This document shows positions 1 through 9,595 of a stretch of 64,000 nucleotides of DNA, in pieces. Source of the DNA: Roseicyclus persicicus (lineage in GTDB: Bacteria; Pseudomonadota; Alphaproteobacteria; Rhodobacterales; Rhodobacteraceae); contig NZ_JAAZQQ010000002.1 in NCBI RefSeq assembly GCF_012395815.1, forward strand, positions 806,001-870,000, given 5' to 3'. The position numbers and the translations under genes are program-made. Every line of letters starts with the position of its first letter. The stretch's first letter is position 1. Under the pieces are notes generated by a model, which saw only the letters and a list, made by a program, of their open reading frames with translations, ran no database searches and was not told where the DNA came from.

Positions 1-783
1 CGGCGGCGCGCCCACCCCGAGGAAGGACAGCGTCGCCTCGGCGATGATGGCCAGCGCCAGCGAGATGGTGGCGATGACCAGCACCGGCGACAGCACGTTG
101 GGCAGGATGTGGCGCAGCATGATCGCGGCGGGCGAGCGCCCGATCAGCCGGGCGGCGGCCACGTATTCCTTGGATTTCTCGACCAGCGTCGCGCCGCGCA
201 CCACGCGGGCGAACTGCACCCAGTCCGACAGGCCGATGGCGATGATCAGCACCCAGATCGCCACGTCGTTGCGGTATTCGGGCGGCGTGATCCCCTTGGC
301 GATGCCGAAGATCAGCATGGCCACAAGGATCGCCGGAAAGGTCAGCTGCACGTCCGCGACGCGCATGATGATCGTCTCGACCAGCCCGCCGACATAGCCC
401 GCGATCAGGCCCAGGGTGATCCCCAGCACCATGGCGAAGCCGACCGCGGCGAAGCCCACGAACAGCGAGATCCGAAGCCCGTAGAGGATGGTCGAGAACA
501 CGTCCCGCCCCTGGTCGTCGGTGCCCATCAGGAAGCTTTCGCCGGTGAACATGTTGGGCGCGTTCGGCGGCGTGAAGCCGTTCATCAGGTTCAGCGTGGC
601 GGGGTTGAACGGGTCGTGCGGCGCGATCAGCGGCGCGAACACCGCCGACAGGATCAAGAGGACCGTCACCGCCGCCGAGACCATCGCCACCGGCGAGCGG
701 CGGAAGGAATGGGCGACGTCGCTGTCCCAGGCGAGCGACAGGCGCGAGCGGGGGCGGGTCACGGGGGTGGGCGTGTCGGTCAT
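1..783 (-). CDS. Peptide-type ABC transporter permease (DppC family), 3' end outside the window
   Basis: This is an inner-membrane permease of a dipeptide/oligopeptide-type ABC importer. The visible 261 residues start with a short cytoplasmic arm rich in Arg, then a membrane segment and the segment 'LIAPHDPFNP' typical of DppC/OppC N-terminal domains. Further membrane segments and the coupling-loop region 'EYVAAARLIGRSP' follow. The ATG lies 4 bp downstream of the stop of the DppB-like gene, so the two are cotranscribed. No stop codon is reached before the window edge, so only the C-terminal tail is missing. The family call is firm; the substrate is not known. Confidence 0.9.
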   Translation of the reverse strand, partial: MTDTPTPVTRPRSRLSLAWDSDVAHSFRRSPVAMVSAAVTVLLILSAVFAPLIAPHDPFNPATLNLMNGFTPPNAPNMFTGESFLMGTDDQGRDVFSTILYGLRISLFVGFAAVGFAMVLGITLGLIAGYVGGLVETIIMRVADVQLTFPAILVAMLIFGIAKGITPPEYRNDVAIWVLIIAIGLSDWVQFARVVRGATLVEKSKEYVAAARLIGRSPAAIMLRHILPNVLSPVLVIATISLALAIIAEATLSFLGVGAPP

Positions 784-787
784 GGCC

Positions 788-1750
788 TCAGCTCCTCAGC
801 CGCGGGTCGATGGCGACGTACAGAAGGTCGACGATCAGGTTGATGCCCACGAACATGACCGAGATCAGCATCAGGTAGGCGGCCATCACGGGGATGTCGA
901 CGAACTGGATCGCGTTGATGAACAGAAGGCCGACGCCCGGCCACTGGAACACGGTTTCGGTGATGATGGCGAAGGCGATGATCGACCCCAGCTGCAGACC
1001 CGTCACGGTGATGACGGGCACCAGCGTGTTCTTCAGCGCGTGGCGGAAGTTGATCGCCTTCTGCGACAGCCCGCGCGCGCGGGCGAAGCGGATGTAGTCC
1101 TGCCGCAGCACTTCCAGCATCTCGGACCGCACCAGCCGCATGATCAGCGTCATCTGGTACAGCCCCAGCGTGATCGACGGCAGGATCAGCGCGATCAGGC
1201 CCGATTGCGTCAGGAAGCCGGTGGACCAGCCCCCGAGCTGGACGACCTCCCCGCGCCCGAAGGAGGGGAGCCAGGACAGTTCCACCGCGAAGACGTAGAT
1301 CAGCAGGATGCCGATCAGGAAGGTCGGCAGCGACACCCCGATCAGGCTGAGGGTCATGATCGCGTTGGCCGCCCAGCCGTCGCGCCGGATCGCGGTGAAG
1401 ACGCCGAAGACGATCCCGAAGACCAGCGCGAACAGGCCCGAGACCGCGGCCAGCTCCAGCGTGGCGGGCAGGCGTTCGGCGATGATCTCGGCCACCGGCC
1501 GGCCCTGCCTGTAGGAGATGCCGAGATCGCCCTGCACGGCGCGGACGAGGAAATTCCAGTACTGCACGAAGAACGGGTCGTTCAGCCCGAGGTTCTCGCG
1601 CAGGCGTTCGATGTCCTCGACGGTGCGCTCCTGGCCCAGCATCGTCTCGACCGGGTCGCCGACGAAGCGGAACATGGCGAAGGCGACAAGCCCCACCACG
1701 AGCAGCACGAGCACCGACTGGAGTATTCGGCGGAAGATATAGCTGAGCAT
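788..1750 (-). CDS. Peptide-type ABC transporter permease (DppB family)
   Basis: This 320-residue inner-membrane permease has the usual length for DppB/OppB. It opens with 'MLSYIFRRILQSVLVLL', the standard first membrane helix of the family. It has a periplasmic loop with 'LGLNDPFFVQYWNFL' and the coupling motif region 'DYIRFARARGLSQKAI' around residue 220. It sits between an upstream solute-binding protein gene and a DppC-like gene, forming the order binding protein, DppB, DppC. No ATPase gene is visible and it probably lies beyond the left edge. The substrate could be peptides, nickel or glutathione and cannot be told from sequence. Confidence 0.93.
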   Translation of the reverse strand: MLSYIFRRILQSVLVLLVVGLVAFAMFRFVGDPVETMLGQERTVEDIERLRENLGLNDPFFVQYWNFLVRAVQGDLGISYRQGRPVAEIIAERLPATLELAAVSGLFALVFGIVFGVFTAIRRDGWAANAIMTLSLIGVSLPTFLIGILLIYVFAVELSWLPSFGRGEVVQLGGWSTGFLTQSGLIALILPSITLGLYQMTLIMRLVRSEMLEVLRQDYIRFARARGLSQKAINFRHALKNTLVPVITVTGLQLGSIIAFAIITETVFQWPGVGLLFINAIQFVDIPVMAAYLMLISVMFVGINLIVDLLYVAIDPRLRS

Positions 1751-1823
1751 GTGCCTGGCATCCCTGTTCGCGAGGGTCAGGACTGCCCGCTGCGCCGCCG
1801 CCCGTCAAGCCTTGGAGGCCGGG

Positions 1824-1894
1824 GGCGGCGCGGCGCGGGCGTCCGCCGCCCCCGGGCGATGCAGGGCGCGGCGCCGGGCGGGCGCCGCGCCGCC
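1824..1894 (-). other. Intercistronic stem-loop between binding-protein and permease genes
   Basis: Two perfectly complementary 13-base arms (1824-1836 and 1882-1894) enclose a G+C-rich loop of 45 bases. They lie in the 172-bp gap between the solute-binding protein stop and the permease start. There is no T-run, so it is not a standard terminator. Such hairpins after binding-protein cistrons commonly protect the upstream mRNA and raise its yield over the permeases. That role here is inference. Confidence 0.5.
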
Positions 1895-1922
1895 TTGGGC
1901 GGCAGGTTGGAAAGCGCGGGGC

Positions 1923-3470
1923 CTAGCGGTGGTTCACCCAGCGCAGCACGAAGAAGTTGTCGGGCCGCTGGGTCACCTCGATCCCGTCGCGCAGGCCCCA
2001 CAGGAGCGGCTCCACGTAGAGCGGCACGTAGACCATGTCGTCCTGCACGGTGGCCGCGGCCTCGTCGAGCATCGCCTGCCGGGCGGTGTCGTCGATCTCG
2101 GACTGGATCATCGGCAGCAGCTCGTCGATGCGGGGGTTGGTGTAGCCGCCGAAGTTCCAGGTGCCGAGCCGGTCGCCCGCCGTGTGCACGAGGAACCGCA
2201 GCGGGTGCTCGGCGTCGAAGGTGCCCGGCGACCAGCCCAGCAGGTACATGTCGAAGTTGTCCGCCCGCAGTTCCGGCCAGTAGTTCGAGACCGGCATCGC
2301 CTCGAGCGTGGCGGTCATGCCGACCTGCGCCAGCATCCCCGTCACCGCCTGGCAGACCTGTTCGTCGTTGATGTAGCGGTCGTTGGTGCAGGACAGCGAG
2401 AAGGCGAAACCGTCGGGATAGCCCGCCTCGGCCAGCAGCGCGCGGGCCGCCTCGGGGTCGTAGGCCGGCCGGCTGTCGAGCGCGGGGCTGAAGCCGCGGG
2501 CGGAGGGCGGCACGAGCTGGCTGGCCGGTTCGGCCGAGCCGCGCATGATCGTCTGCAGGATCGCGGGCACGTTGACGGCGTGGGCCACCGCGCGGCGCAC
2601 GCGGACGTCGCTGAACGGGTTGTCGCCGCCGCCCTGCAGCTCGGCATGGTCATGGGCAAAGCCCAGCATGATGACCCGCGTCTCGATCCCGCGCAGCACC
2701 GTGGTGCCGTCGGCCGCGTCGATGCGCTCGGCGTCCTGCACCGGGACCGGGTTGATCATGTCGATCTCGCCCGACAGGAGCGCGGCCACCGCCGTCGCGG
2801 GGTTCTGGATCGGGGTGAAGACGGCGCGCGTGACCGTGTGCTCGACCTCGCCCCACCAGCCGGCGAAGGGCTCCAGCACCGTTTCCAGGTCGGGCTGGCG
2901 CGACACCAGGCGGAAGGCGCCGGTGCCGTTGGCGTTCAGCGTGGCGAAGTTCTCGGCGTCGCGGGCGACGGCGACGGCCCCGTTGGCCTCGGCCCAGCCG
3001 CTGTCCATCATCATCCAGTTGGCGATGGAGTCGGGAAAGATCGGCTGCGGCGTGCTGGTCAGGATGTCGACGGTGTAGTCGTCGACCACCACAAGGTCGC
3101 TGACGGGGGCGAACCAGCTGCGCACGTCGGAGGCCTCGCTGGCCGCGCGCTCGTAGCTGAAGCGCACGTCCTCGGCGGTGAAGGCCGCGCCGTCGTGGAA
3201 GGTGACGCCCTCGCGCAGGTAGAACCGCCAGCCCGCGCCGTCGGGCAGCGGTTCCCACCGGGTGGCGAGCGCGGGCTCGATCGTCATGTCGCGGCCGCGC
3301 CGCACCAGCCCCTCGTAGACATTGGTCAGGAAGCCCAGCACCGGCGTCGACGACACCGCGTGCGGGTCCATCGTCGAGGGGTCGGTGGTCGAGGACCAGC
3401 GGAAGGTCTCGGCCGCCGCGGGAAAGGCGAGGCCGGCCGCCAGGGTGGCGGCCGCGAACAGGCGTGTCAT
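1923..3470 (-). CDS. ABC transporter substrate-binding protein, SBP family 5 (peptide/nickel type)
   Basis: This is a periplasmic binding protein of 515 residues that would deliver a solute to the downstream DppB/DppC-like permeases. It starts with a clear Sec signal peptide (MTRLFAAATLAAGLAFPAAA, cleavage before ETF). It contains the family-5 landmarks 'STMDPHAVSS', 'ALATRWEPLPDG' and 'REGVTFHDGAAFTAEDVRFSYERA' in the first third, and 'YDPEAARALLAEAGYPDGF' in the second lobe. It is homologous to the second binding protein at 7785-9374. The exact ligand is unknown. Confidence 0.92.
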   Translation of the reverse strand: MTRLFAAATLAAGLAFPAAAETFRWSSTTDPSTMDPHAVSSTPVLGFLTNVYEGLVRRGRDMTIEPALATRWEPLPDGAGWRFYLREGVTFHDGAAFTAEDVRFSYERAASEASDVRSWFAPVSDLVVVDDYTVDILTSTPQPIFPDSIANWMMMDSGWAEANGAVAVARDAENFATLNANGTGAFRLVSRQPDLETVLEPFAGWWGEVEHTVTRAVFTPIQNPATAVAALLSGEIDMINPVPVQDAERIDAADGTTVLRGIETRVIMLGFAHDHAELQGGGDNPFSDVRVRRAVAHAVNVPAILQTIMRGSAEPASQLVPPSARGFSPALDSRPAYDPEAARALLAEAGYPDGFAFSLSCTNDRYINDEQVCQAVTGMLAQVGMTATLEAMPVSNYWPELRADNFDMYLLGWSPGTFDAEHPLRFLVHTAGDRLGTWNFGGYTNPRIDELLPMIQSEIDDTARQAMLDEAAATVQDDMVYVPLYVEPLLWGLRDGIEVTQRPDNFFVLRWVNHR

Positions 3471-3606
3471 GCGATTGTCCCTTCATGAACGGTGCGCAGG
3501 CGCGGGCCGCGCGCGCGGGCCGCAAGACTGGCCCGCCGCGCGCGGGAAAGGGAACCCTGCGGACGCTCACACCTGCGTGATGGTCCCTGTCAACGAGCGG
3601 GCGCTC

Positions 3607-3752
3607 CGGTCCTGTCCCGGGGCTCCGCCCGTTCGGACCTTGGAGGCTCCACCGGAGCCTCCACCGGCCCCGGGGGGGGGCGGACCGGTCCTGTCTCCCG
3701 GGGCTCCGCCCGTTCGGACCTTGGAGGCTCCACTGGAGCCTCCACCGGCCCC
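3607..3752. repeat. Two direct repeats of about 66 bp, each with an internal hairpin
   Basis: Copy 1 spans 3607-3672 and copy 2 spans 3686-3752. They are almost identical (copy 2 has two extra bases near its start and one C-to-T change) and are joined by a G-rich linker. A third partial start, CGGTCCT, begins at 3766. Each copy carries an inverted repeat with 9-base arms GGAGGCTCC/GGAGCCTCC around a 3-base loop (3642-3662 and 3723-3743). They fill the 301-bp gap downstream of the CdsA-like gene and upstream of the binding-protein gene. There is no clean T-run, so terminator function is uncertain. I see no gene in this gap. Confidence 0.75.
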
Positions 3753-3771
3753 TGGGGGGCCGGATCGGTCC

Positions 3772-4719
3772 TCACCCCCAAACCAGCAGGGTGACGTGGT
3801 AGAACAGCGGCGCGGCAAAGATCACGCCGGCCAGCTGGTCGAGGAACCCGCCCTGGCCGGGGATCAGGTGCGACCAGTCCTTGACGCACTTGTCGCGCTT
3901 GATCGCGGCGAAGACGAGGCTGCCGAACATCCCCGCCGCCGCCGCCATCGCCGCCATCGCCGCCGCGCCGGCCAGGCCGAAGGGCGTGATCCAGCTCAGG
4001 CCCGCCCCGATCAGCGCCGCCGCGGCGATGCCCGTCAGCACCCCCTCCAGCGTCTTGGGCGACACCGCCGGCGCCAGCTTGCGGCGGCCGAAGCGGCGGC
4101 CGGCGTAGTAGTCGAAGAACTCGCCGAACTGCACCACCATGGCCAGGAACACGATCAGCAGCACCGACCGGTCCTCGGCCCCGTCGCCCACCTCGTAGGT
4201 CAGGAGCGCGGGCACGTGGCTGACGCAGAACACGCAGATCATCAGCCCCCACTGCATCTCGGCCACGCGCACCAGGAACCGCTGCGGGTCGCCGCGCAGC
4301 GCCGAGACGATCGGCAGGAGCAGGAAGGCGTAGACCGGGATGAACACGGCCAGCAGGCCCGTCCACCCCAGCCCGACGAAGACGTATTGCAGCGGCAGGA
4401 TCACGAAGGCCGCCAGCGCCAGCGACAGGTGGTCGGCCCGGCGCTTGTAGGCGTAGGTCAGGAACTCGCGCAGCGCCGCGAAGCTGGCGAAGGCGAACAG
4501 CAGCAGCACCGCCACCTCGCCCGTCAGCACCGCCAGCGACAACAGGATCACCATCGCCCACCACGAATGGACGCGGGTCATGAAGGTCTCGACCACCGGG
4601 TCGGCGCGGCCCTCGGGCTGGCGGGCGCGCAGGAACTCGCCAAGCAGCGTCAGCGCGGTCAAAAGGCCGATCACCCCGAAGGACAGCAGCAGGATGTCGA
4701 GCGTCGTCTGGCTGGTCAT
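3772..4719 (-). CDS. Phosphatidate cytidylyltransferase-like membrane protein (CdsA family)
   Basis: This 315-residue integral membrane protein has about eight hydrophobic segments. It carries the C-terminal CDP-alcohol-forming region 'GRRFGRRKLAPAVSPKTLEGVLTG' followed by 'KRDKCVKDWSHLIPGQGGFLDQLAG', which matches the CdsA signature S-x-x-K-R-x3-K-D-x5-GHGG-x-x-DR with substitutions. CdsA makes CDP-diacylglycerol from phosphatidate and CTP. It overlaps the upstream acyltransferase by an ATGA junction, so both act in phospholipid synthesis or remodelling. The His-to-Gln and Arg-to-Gln changes in the signature suggest a paralogue rather than the essential CdsA. Confidence 0.82.
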   Translation of the reverse strand: MTSQTTLDILLLSFGVIGLLTALTLLGEFLRARQPEGRADPVVETFMTRVHSWWAMVILLSLAVLTGEVAVLLLFAFASFAALREFLTYAYKRRADHLSLALAAFVILPLQYVFVGLGWTGLLAVFIPVYAFLLLPIVSALRGDPQRFLVRVAEMQWGLMICVFCVSHVPALLTYEVGDGAEDRSVLLIVFLAMVVQFGEFFDYYAGRRFGRRKLAPAVSPKTLEGVLTGIAAAALIGAGLSWITPFGLAGAAAMAAMAAAAGMFGSLVFAAIKRDKCVKDWSHLIPGQGGFLDQLAGVIFAAPLFYHVTLLVWG

Positions 4720-5390
4720 GGCGCGGTGTCCGGCGGCTCGGGGCGCAGCGCCACCAGCGCGGCGGCGGCGCGGGCCAGGAAATTGCCCCGGTTCTCGCCC
4801 TCGGCCACCCGCACCGGCGCGCCGAAGGTCACGGTGCAGATCAGGGGCAGGGGGATGACCTCGCCCTTGGGCATGATCTCGTTGAGGTTGGCGATCCAGG
4901 CCGGCACCAGGTCGACGTCGGGCCGGGCCTTGCCGATGTTGTAGAGCCCCGCCCGGAACGGCAGCAACGGCTCGTCGCCCATGTTGCGGTTGCCCTCGGG
5001 AAAGATGATCAGGCTCGATCCCTCGTCGAGCGCGGCCAGGATCGCCTCCATCGGGTCCTCGGTGCGTTCCTCGCGGCGGCGGTCCACCAGCACGCAGTTG
5101 AACACCTCGGGCCCGACGAAGGCGCGCAGCGGCGTCTTGAGCCAGTAGTCGGCGGCGGCCACGGGCCGGGTGCGGCGGCGGATATGGGCGGGCAGGCAGG
5201 CCCAGATCATCGGCATGTCGGCGTTCGAGACATGGTTGGCGTAGTAGACCCGCTGCCGGGCCACCGGCTCCACCCCGCGCCAGTCTGCGCGCACCGCGGT
5301 GATGAAGCGCGCGACGAACACCAGCACATGGCCGACCGCCCGCGCCGCGACGCGCCGCGGCAGGCTGCGCCGGGGTGTCTGTGCCGCCAT
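4716..5390 (-). CDS. Lysophospholipid acyltransferase family protein (PlsC type)
   Basis: This 224-residue 1-acylglycerol-3-phosphate acyltransferase-like protein would add an acyl chain to lysophosphatidate, the product then used by the CdsA-like enzyme encoded next. It shows the HX4D catalytic box at H53-D58 (NHVSNAD) and the FPEGNR glycerophosphate-binding box at residues 130-135. An N-terminal amphipathic or membrane segment lies at about 18-33. The stop overlaps the start of the downstream gene by the ATGA arrangement. It is divergent from the lactate dehydrogenase gene. Confidence 0.88.
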   Translation of the reverse strand: MAAQTPRRSLPRRVAARAVGHVLVFVARFITAVRADWRGVEPVARQRVYYANHVSNADMPMIWACLPAHIRRRTRPVAAADYWLKTPLRAFVGPEVFNCVLVDRRREERTEDPMEAILAALDEGSSLIIFPEGNRNMGDEPLLPFRAGLYNIGKARPDVDLVPAWIANLNEIMPKGEVIPLPLICTVTFGAPVRVAEGENRGNFLARAAAALVALRPEPPDTAP

Positions 5391-5419
5391 GTCCGTCCTC
5401 CCTTGGGGTGCGACAGTGA

Positions 5420-6454
<1,035 letters not shown>

Positions 6455-6461
6455 GCCCGCG

Positions 6462-7388
6462 TCAGCCGCGGAACAGGCGCAGGATCGACAGGGTCGCGTC
6501 CCACAGGTCGAAGCCGCGCGCGAGCAGGTGCTCGCCGGCAAGCCCCGGTGCGCCCGGCCGGCCCCGGGTCTCGGCCTCGACCCGCGCGATGAGCCGCAGG
6601 AGCCGGCGCCGGTGCACGCCCAGCCGCGCCAGCACCGGGTCGGCCAGCGCGCCCGCGAAGGCCGCCACCACCGCGCCCGTGGCAAGGAGCCCCGCCAGCG
6701 TCGCCGCGACAAGGCCCGGCGAGGGGCCGACCGGGATCACCCCGTACCACAGCCGCCCCAGCCGGTCGCCCAGCGGGAAATCGGCGATGGCGGTGTGCCG
6801 GGCCACCGCCTCGGCGACGCCGGGCGCCATCGAGACCATGCCGGGCGTGAGCGTCTGGAACAGCGCCGCACCGACCGCCACCGCCAGAAGCGCCGTGGTG
6901 ATCTCGGCCACCGCCGAGCGCGTGGCCGTGTAGTCGGCCAGCGCCCCGGCGATGCGGTCGGCCATGGCCGCGGCGCCCTCGGGGCTGCCCTGGCGGCGCA
7001 GCGCCTCGGCGTAGGCCGGTGCCGACAGGATCGCGCGCGACAGGGCGGCGGCGTCGGCCGGCGGACCGTCGGGCAGGGGCACCTCGAGCAGGTCCTCCAG
7101 CACCGCGGCCTCGACGCGCGCCGCGACCGCGGTGCGCAGCAGGAGCCGGCGCCCCCCGAGCCAGGCCGCCGCGCGGCGGGCGCCGGTCAGCCGGGCCACC
7201 AGCGCCGCGAGGCGGGTCAGCACGAGGACGGGCGACAGCACCACGTTCACCGGCGCCCGCAGGATGTCGCGCCCCAGCGCCGCGCGGTGCAGGCGCAGGC
7301 TGCCCGGCCAGCGGAAGTGCCGGGCGACGAAGGCCTCGACCTGCGCGCGCCGGGCCCTTGGGGCCATGTCGGGGGCGGGCGCGGTCAT
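6462..7388 (-). CDS. Conserved membrane-associated hypothetical protein (possibly DUF6635)
   Basis: This 308-residue protein has an N-terminal 'VEAFVARHFRWPGSLRLHRAALGRDILRAPVNV' region, hydrophobic stretches near residues 160-185 and 225-250, and an Arg-rich C-terminal half. I associate this pattern with the DUF6635 family, from memory only. The function is unknown. It overlaps the upstream small membrane protein by 4 bp (ATGA), so the two are translationally coupled. It ends 7 bp from the convergent ldh stop. Confidence 0.7.
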   Translation of the reverse strand: MTAPAPDMAPRARRAQVEAFVARHFRWPGSLRLHRAALGRDILRAPVNVVLSPVLVLTRLAALVARLTGARRAAAWLGGRRLLLRTAVAARVEAAVLEDLLEVPLPDGPPADAAALSRAILSAPAYAEALRRQGSPEGAAAMADRIAGALADYTATRSAVAEITTALLAVAVGAALFQTLTPGMVSMAPGVAEAVARHTAIADFPLGDRLGRLWYGVIPVGPSPGLVAATLAGLLATGAVVAAFAGALADPVLARLGVHRRRLLRLIARVEAETRGRPGAPGLAGEHLLARGFDLWDATLSILRLFRG

Positions 7389-7684
7389 GTCAGGCTCAGG
7401 ACGGCGAAGAGGACAAGGCTGGCCACCCGCGCGAGGTCGGCCCAGAGCGCCGGCCCCTCGTCCCGCGCCGCCGCGCGCCAGACCCCCACCAGCACCACAA
7501 GGTTGTAGGGCACCGACAGGGCATAGCCCGCCGCCAGCGCCAGCCAGGGCCGGTCGGCCGAGACGAGGGCGAGGAACGCCACGCTGGTCGTGACGTTGAC
7601 CACGAGCGCGCCCAGCACCGCCCAGGTCCAGAACGCCTCGCCGAGGGAAAGATCGCCCCGCCAGAGGGCCATGAGCCTGTCCAT
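7385..7684 (-). CDS. Small hypothetical inner-membrane protein
   Basis: This is a 99-residue protein with three or four hydrophobic segments (about 20-40, 45-65 and 80-99). The internal ATG (MDRLMALWRGD) is preferred over an upstream GTG/ATG because a longer reading would run through the terminator of the preceding gene. It is coupled to the following gene by a 4-bp overlap. It is probably a membrane partner of that protein. No family was recognised. Confidence 0.6.
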   Translation of the reverse strand: MDRLMALWRGDLSLGEAFWTWAVLGALVVNVTTSVAFLALVSADRPWLALAAGYALSVPYNLVVLVGVWRAAARDEGPALWADLARVASLVLFAVLSLT

Positions 7685-7732
7685 GCCGGGAATCTGGGGC
7701 GCCGCCCGCGCCCGCGCCAGAGGGGTGACAAG

Positions 7733-7762
7733 AAAAGGCCGCCCCGGTTGCCCGGGGCGGCC
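7733..7762 (-). terminator. Intrinsic terminator of the second solute-binding protein gene
   Basis: Perfect 11-base arms (7737-7747 and 7752-7762) around a 4-base loop are followed on the minus strand by a TTTT run. They sit about 22 bp past the stop of the gene at 7785-9374. Confidence 0.85.
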
Positions 7763-7784
7763 CCTGTCGGTCATGCCGGACCGG

Positions 7785-9374
7785 TCAGTTCATCTCGAAA
7801 TACTTGAACCTGACCGAGTCGTCGGCGTCCACCAGCGTGGTCCAGGCATCCGAGATGCCCCAGTTCAGCACCTGGTTGTGGATCGGGATGTAGATCAGCT
7901 CTTCCTCGGCCATCGCGAACAGCTCGGCGATGGTCTGGTTGCGGGCCGCGAGGTCGGTGTTCGAGGTCAGCGACTCGATCATCGCGTCCATCTCGGGGTT
8001 GAGGTAGCGGGTGCCGTTCCACGACCCCCGGCCCTCGGTGCGCGAGTGGTAGAGGAAGTTGAAGATGTACTCGGCGTCATAGGTCGGCACGCCCCAGCCG
8101 AGCAGGTAGAAGTCGGTTTCCAGGTTCGCGATCAGCGGGAAGTGCTGGGCGCGGGGCAGGGCCGACAGGTTCGCCGTGATCCCGATCTGCGCCAGCATGC
8201 CGACGGCGGCCTGGCAGATCGCCTCGTCGTTGACGTAGCGGTCGTTCGGGCAGTCGAGCTGGATCGAGAAGCCGTCGGCGTAGCCCGCCTCGGCCATCAG
8301 GGCGCGGGCGGCCTCGACGTCATAGGCCGGGTAGGCGTCGAGCTCGGCCGTCCAGCCGTTCACCGGCGGGGGCGAGATCACGCCGGCGGGCGCCGACTGG
8401 CCGCGCATCACGACCTGCTGGATGGCCTCGCGGTTGATCGCGATGTCGATCGCCTGGCGCACGCGCAGGTCGGCCAGCGGGTTCGCCCCCTCGACACTGT
8501 CCAGCGTCAGGTCGGCGTCGCCGACGTTCATGCCGAAGAAGATCACCCGGTTCTGCGGCGCGGTGGCCAGCCCGATGCCGTCGGCCTCGGCCACGCGGGC
8601 AAGATCCTGCACCGGCACGTCCTGGATGAAATCGACCTCGCCCGTCAGCAGCGCTGCGACGCGGGTCGCGGGGTTCTGGATCGGGGTGAAGATGATCTCG
8701 GTCACGTCCATCGGGAAGGTGCCGATGCCCCAGTAGGTCTCGTTCAGCGTCATCACCGTGCGCACGTCGGCCTCGCGGCTCTGCAGCACGTAGGGGCCGG
8801 TGCCGTTGGTGTTGCGCGCGGCGTAGGTGTCCTCGCCGGCGGCGTAGTCCTGCGCCTCCTCGGCGCCGTTCGCCGCGGCCCAGCCCGCATCCATGATCAT
8901 GATGTTGGTCAGGTTGTTGGGCAGCAGCGGGTTCGGCCCGTCGGTCACGATCTCGACGGTGTAGGGGCCCGCGGCCCGCACCTCGGTCACGCCGGTCAGC
9001 AGTTCCTTGAAGTTCGACGTCTCGGACTGGGCGCGGTTGAGCGAGAACACCACGTCCTCCGCGTCGAAGGTCTCGCCGCCGTGGAAGGTCACGCCCTCGC
9101 GCAGCTGGAACACCCAGACGTTCGGGTCGTCGGCCGAGGGCTCCCAGCTCAGCGCCAGCGCCGGCTCCATCTCGCCGGCGTGGTTGCGCACGATCAGCGG
9201 CTCGTAGATCTGGTGCATCAGCGTGGTGGTCGGGCCCTCGTTCTGGGCGTGCGGGTCGAGCGTCAGCGCCTCGGCGGCGCGCGCCCAGCGGATGGTTTCG
9301 GCCGAGGCGGCCGCGGTCGTCAGCGCGGTCGTGGCCAGAAGCGCCGCCCCGAAGGCGGCAAAACGCATGGTCAT
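7785..9374 (-). CDS. ABC transporter substrate-binding protein, SBP family 5 (orphan copy)
   Basis: This periplasmic binding protein has 529 residues. The start MTMRFAAFG is preceded by an AGGGAG-like ribosome site and gives a clean signal peptide cut before ETIRWARA. The family-5 landmarks 'LTLDPHAQNEG', 'EPLIVRNHAGEMEPALALSWEPS', 'REGVTFHGGETFDAEDVVFSLNRA' and 'AARALMAEAGYADGFSIQLDCPNDRYVNDE' closely parallel the copy at 1923-3470. It has its own terminator and no adjacent permease or ATPase genes. It may therefore feed the transporter encoded at the left edge. The ligand is unknown. Confidence 0.9.
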   Translation of the reverse strand: MTMRFAAFGAALLATTALTTAAASAETIRWARAAEALTLDPHAQNEGPTTTLMHQIYEPLIVRNHAGEMEPALALSWEPSADDPNVWVFQLREGVTFHGGETFDAEDVVFSLNRAQSETSNFKELLTGVTEVRAAGPYTVEIVTDGPNPLLPNNLTNIMIMDAGWAAANGAEEAQDYAAGEDTYAARNTNGTGPYVLQSREADVRTVMTLNETYWGIGTFPMDVTEIIFTPIQNPATRVAALLTGEVDFIQDVPVQDLARVAEADGIGLATAPQNRVIFFGMNVGDADLTLDSVEGANPLADLRVRQAIDIAINREAIQQVVMRGQSAPAGVISPPPVNGWTAELDAYPAYDVEAARALMAEAGYADGFSIQLDCPNDRYVNDEAICQAAVGMLAQIGITANLSALPRAQHFPLIANLETDFYLLGWGVPTYDAEYIFNFLYHSRTEGRGSWNGTRYLNPEMDAMIESLTSNTDLAARNQTIAELFAMAEEELIYIPIHNQVLNWGISDAWTTLVDADDSVRFKYFEMN

Positions 9375-9595
9375 TGAAAGACTCCCTGTTCTTGGTGTTG
9401 GCGTTCCGGCGGCCGAGTATGGATAGGTTTTCCCGCTTGTCCAGCCGAGGGCCGACCGTCCGGTCCACGGAACAACCCCGGCGGGATGCCCGCAAGGGCA
9501 ATTCCCGCAAGGCGGGAAGCCGGCCGGGGGATGCATCTTGTCTCCGCCCCATATAGGTGCAGACTGCGCAGCGATTGATCCCGGGGGAGACACCC

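Noticed and set aside
9502-9518. Hairpin TTCCCGC-AAG-GCGGGAA in the divergent region before the second binding-protein gene
   Set aside because: A 7-bp stem is expected by chance in DNA this G+C-rich and it has no T-run or related copies; kept out of the feature list.
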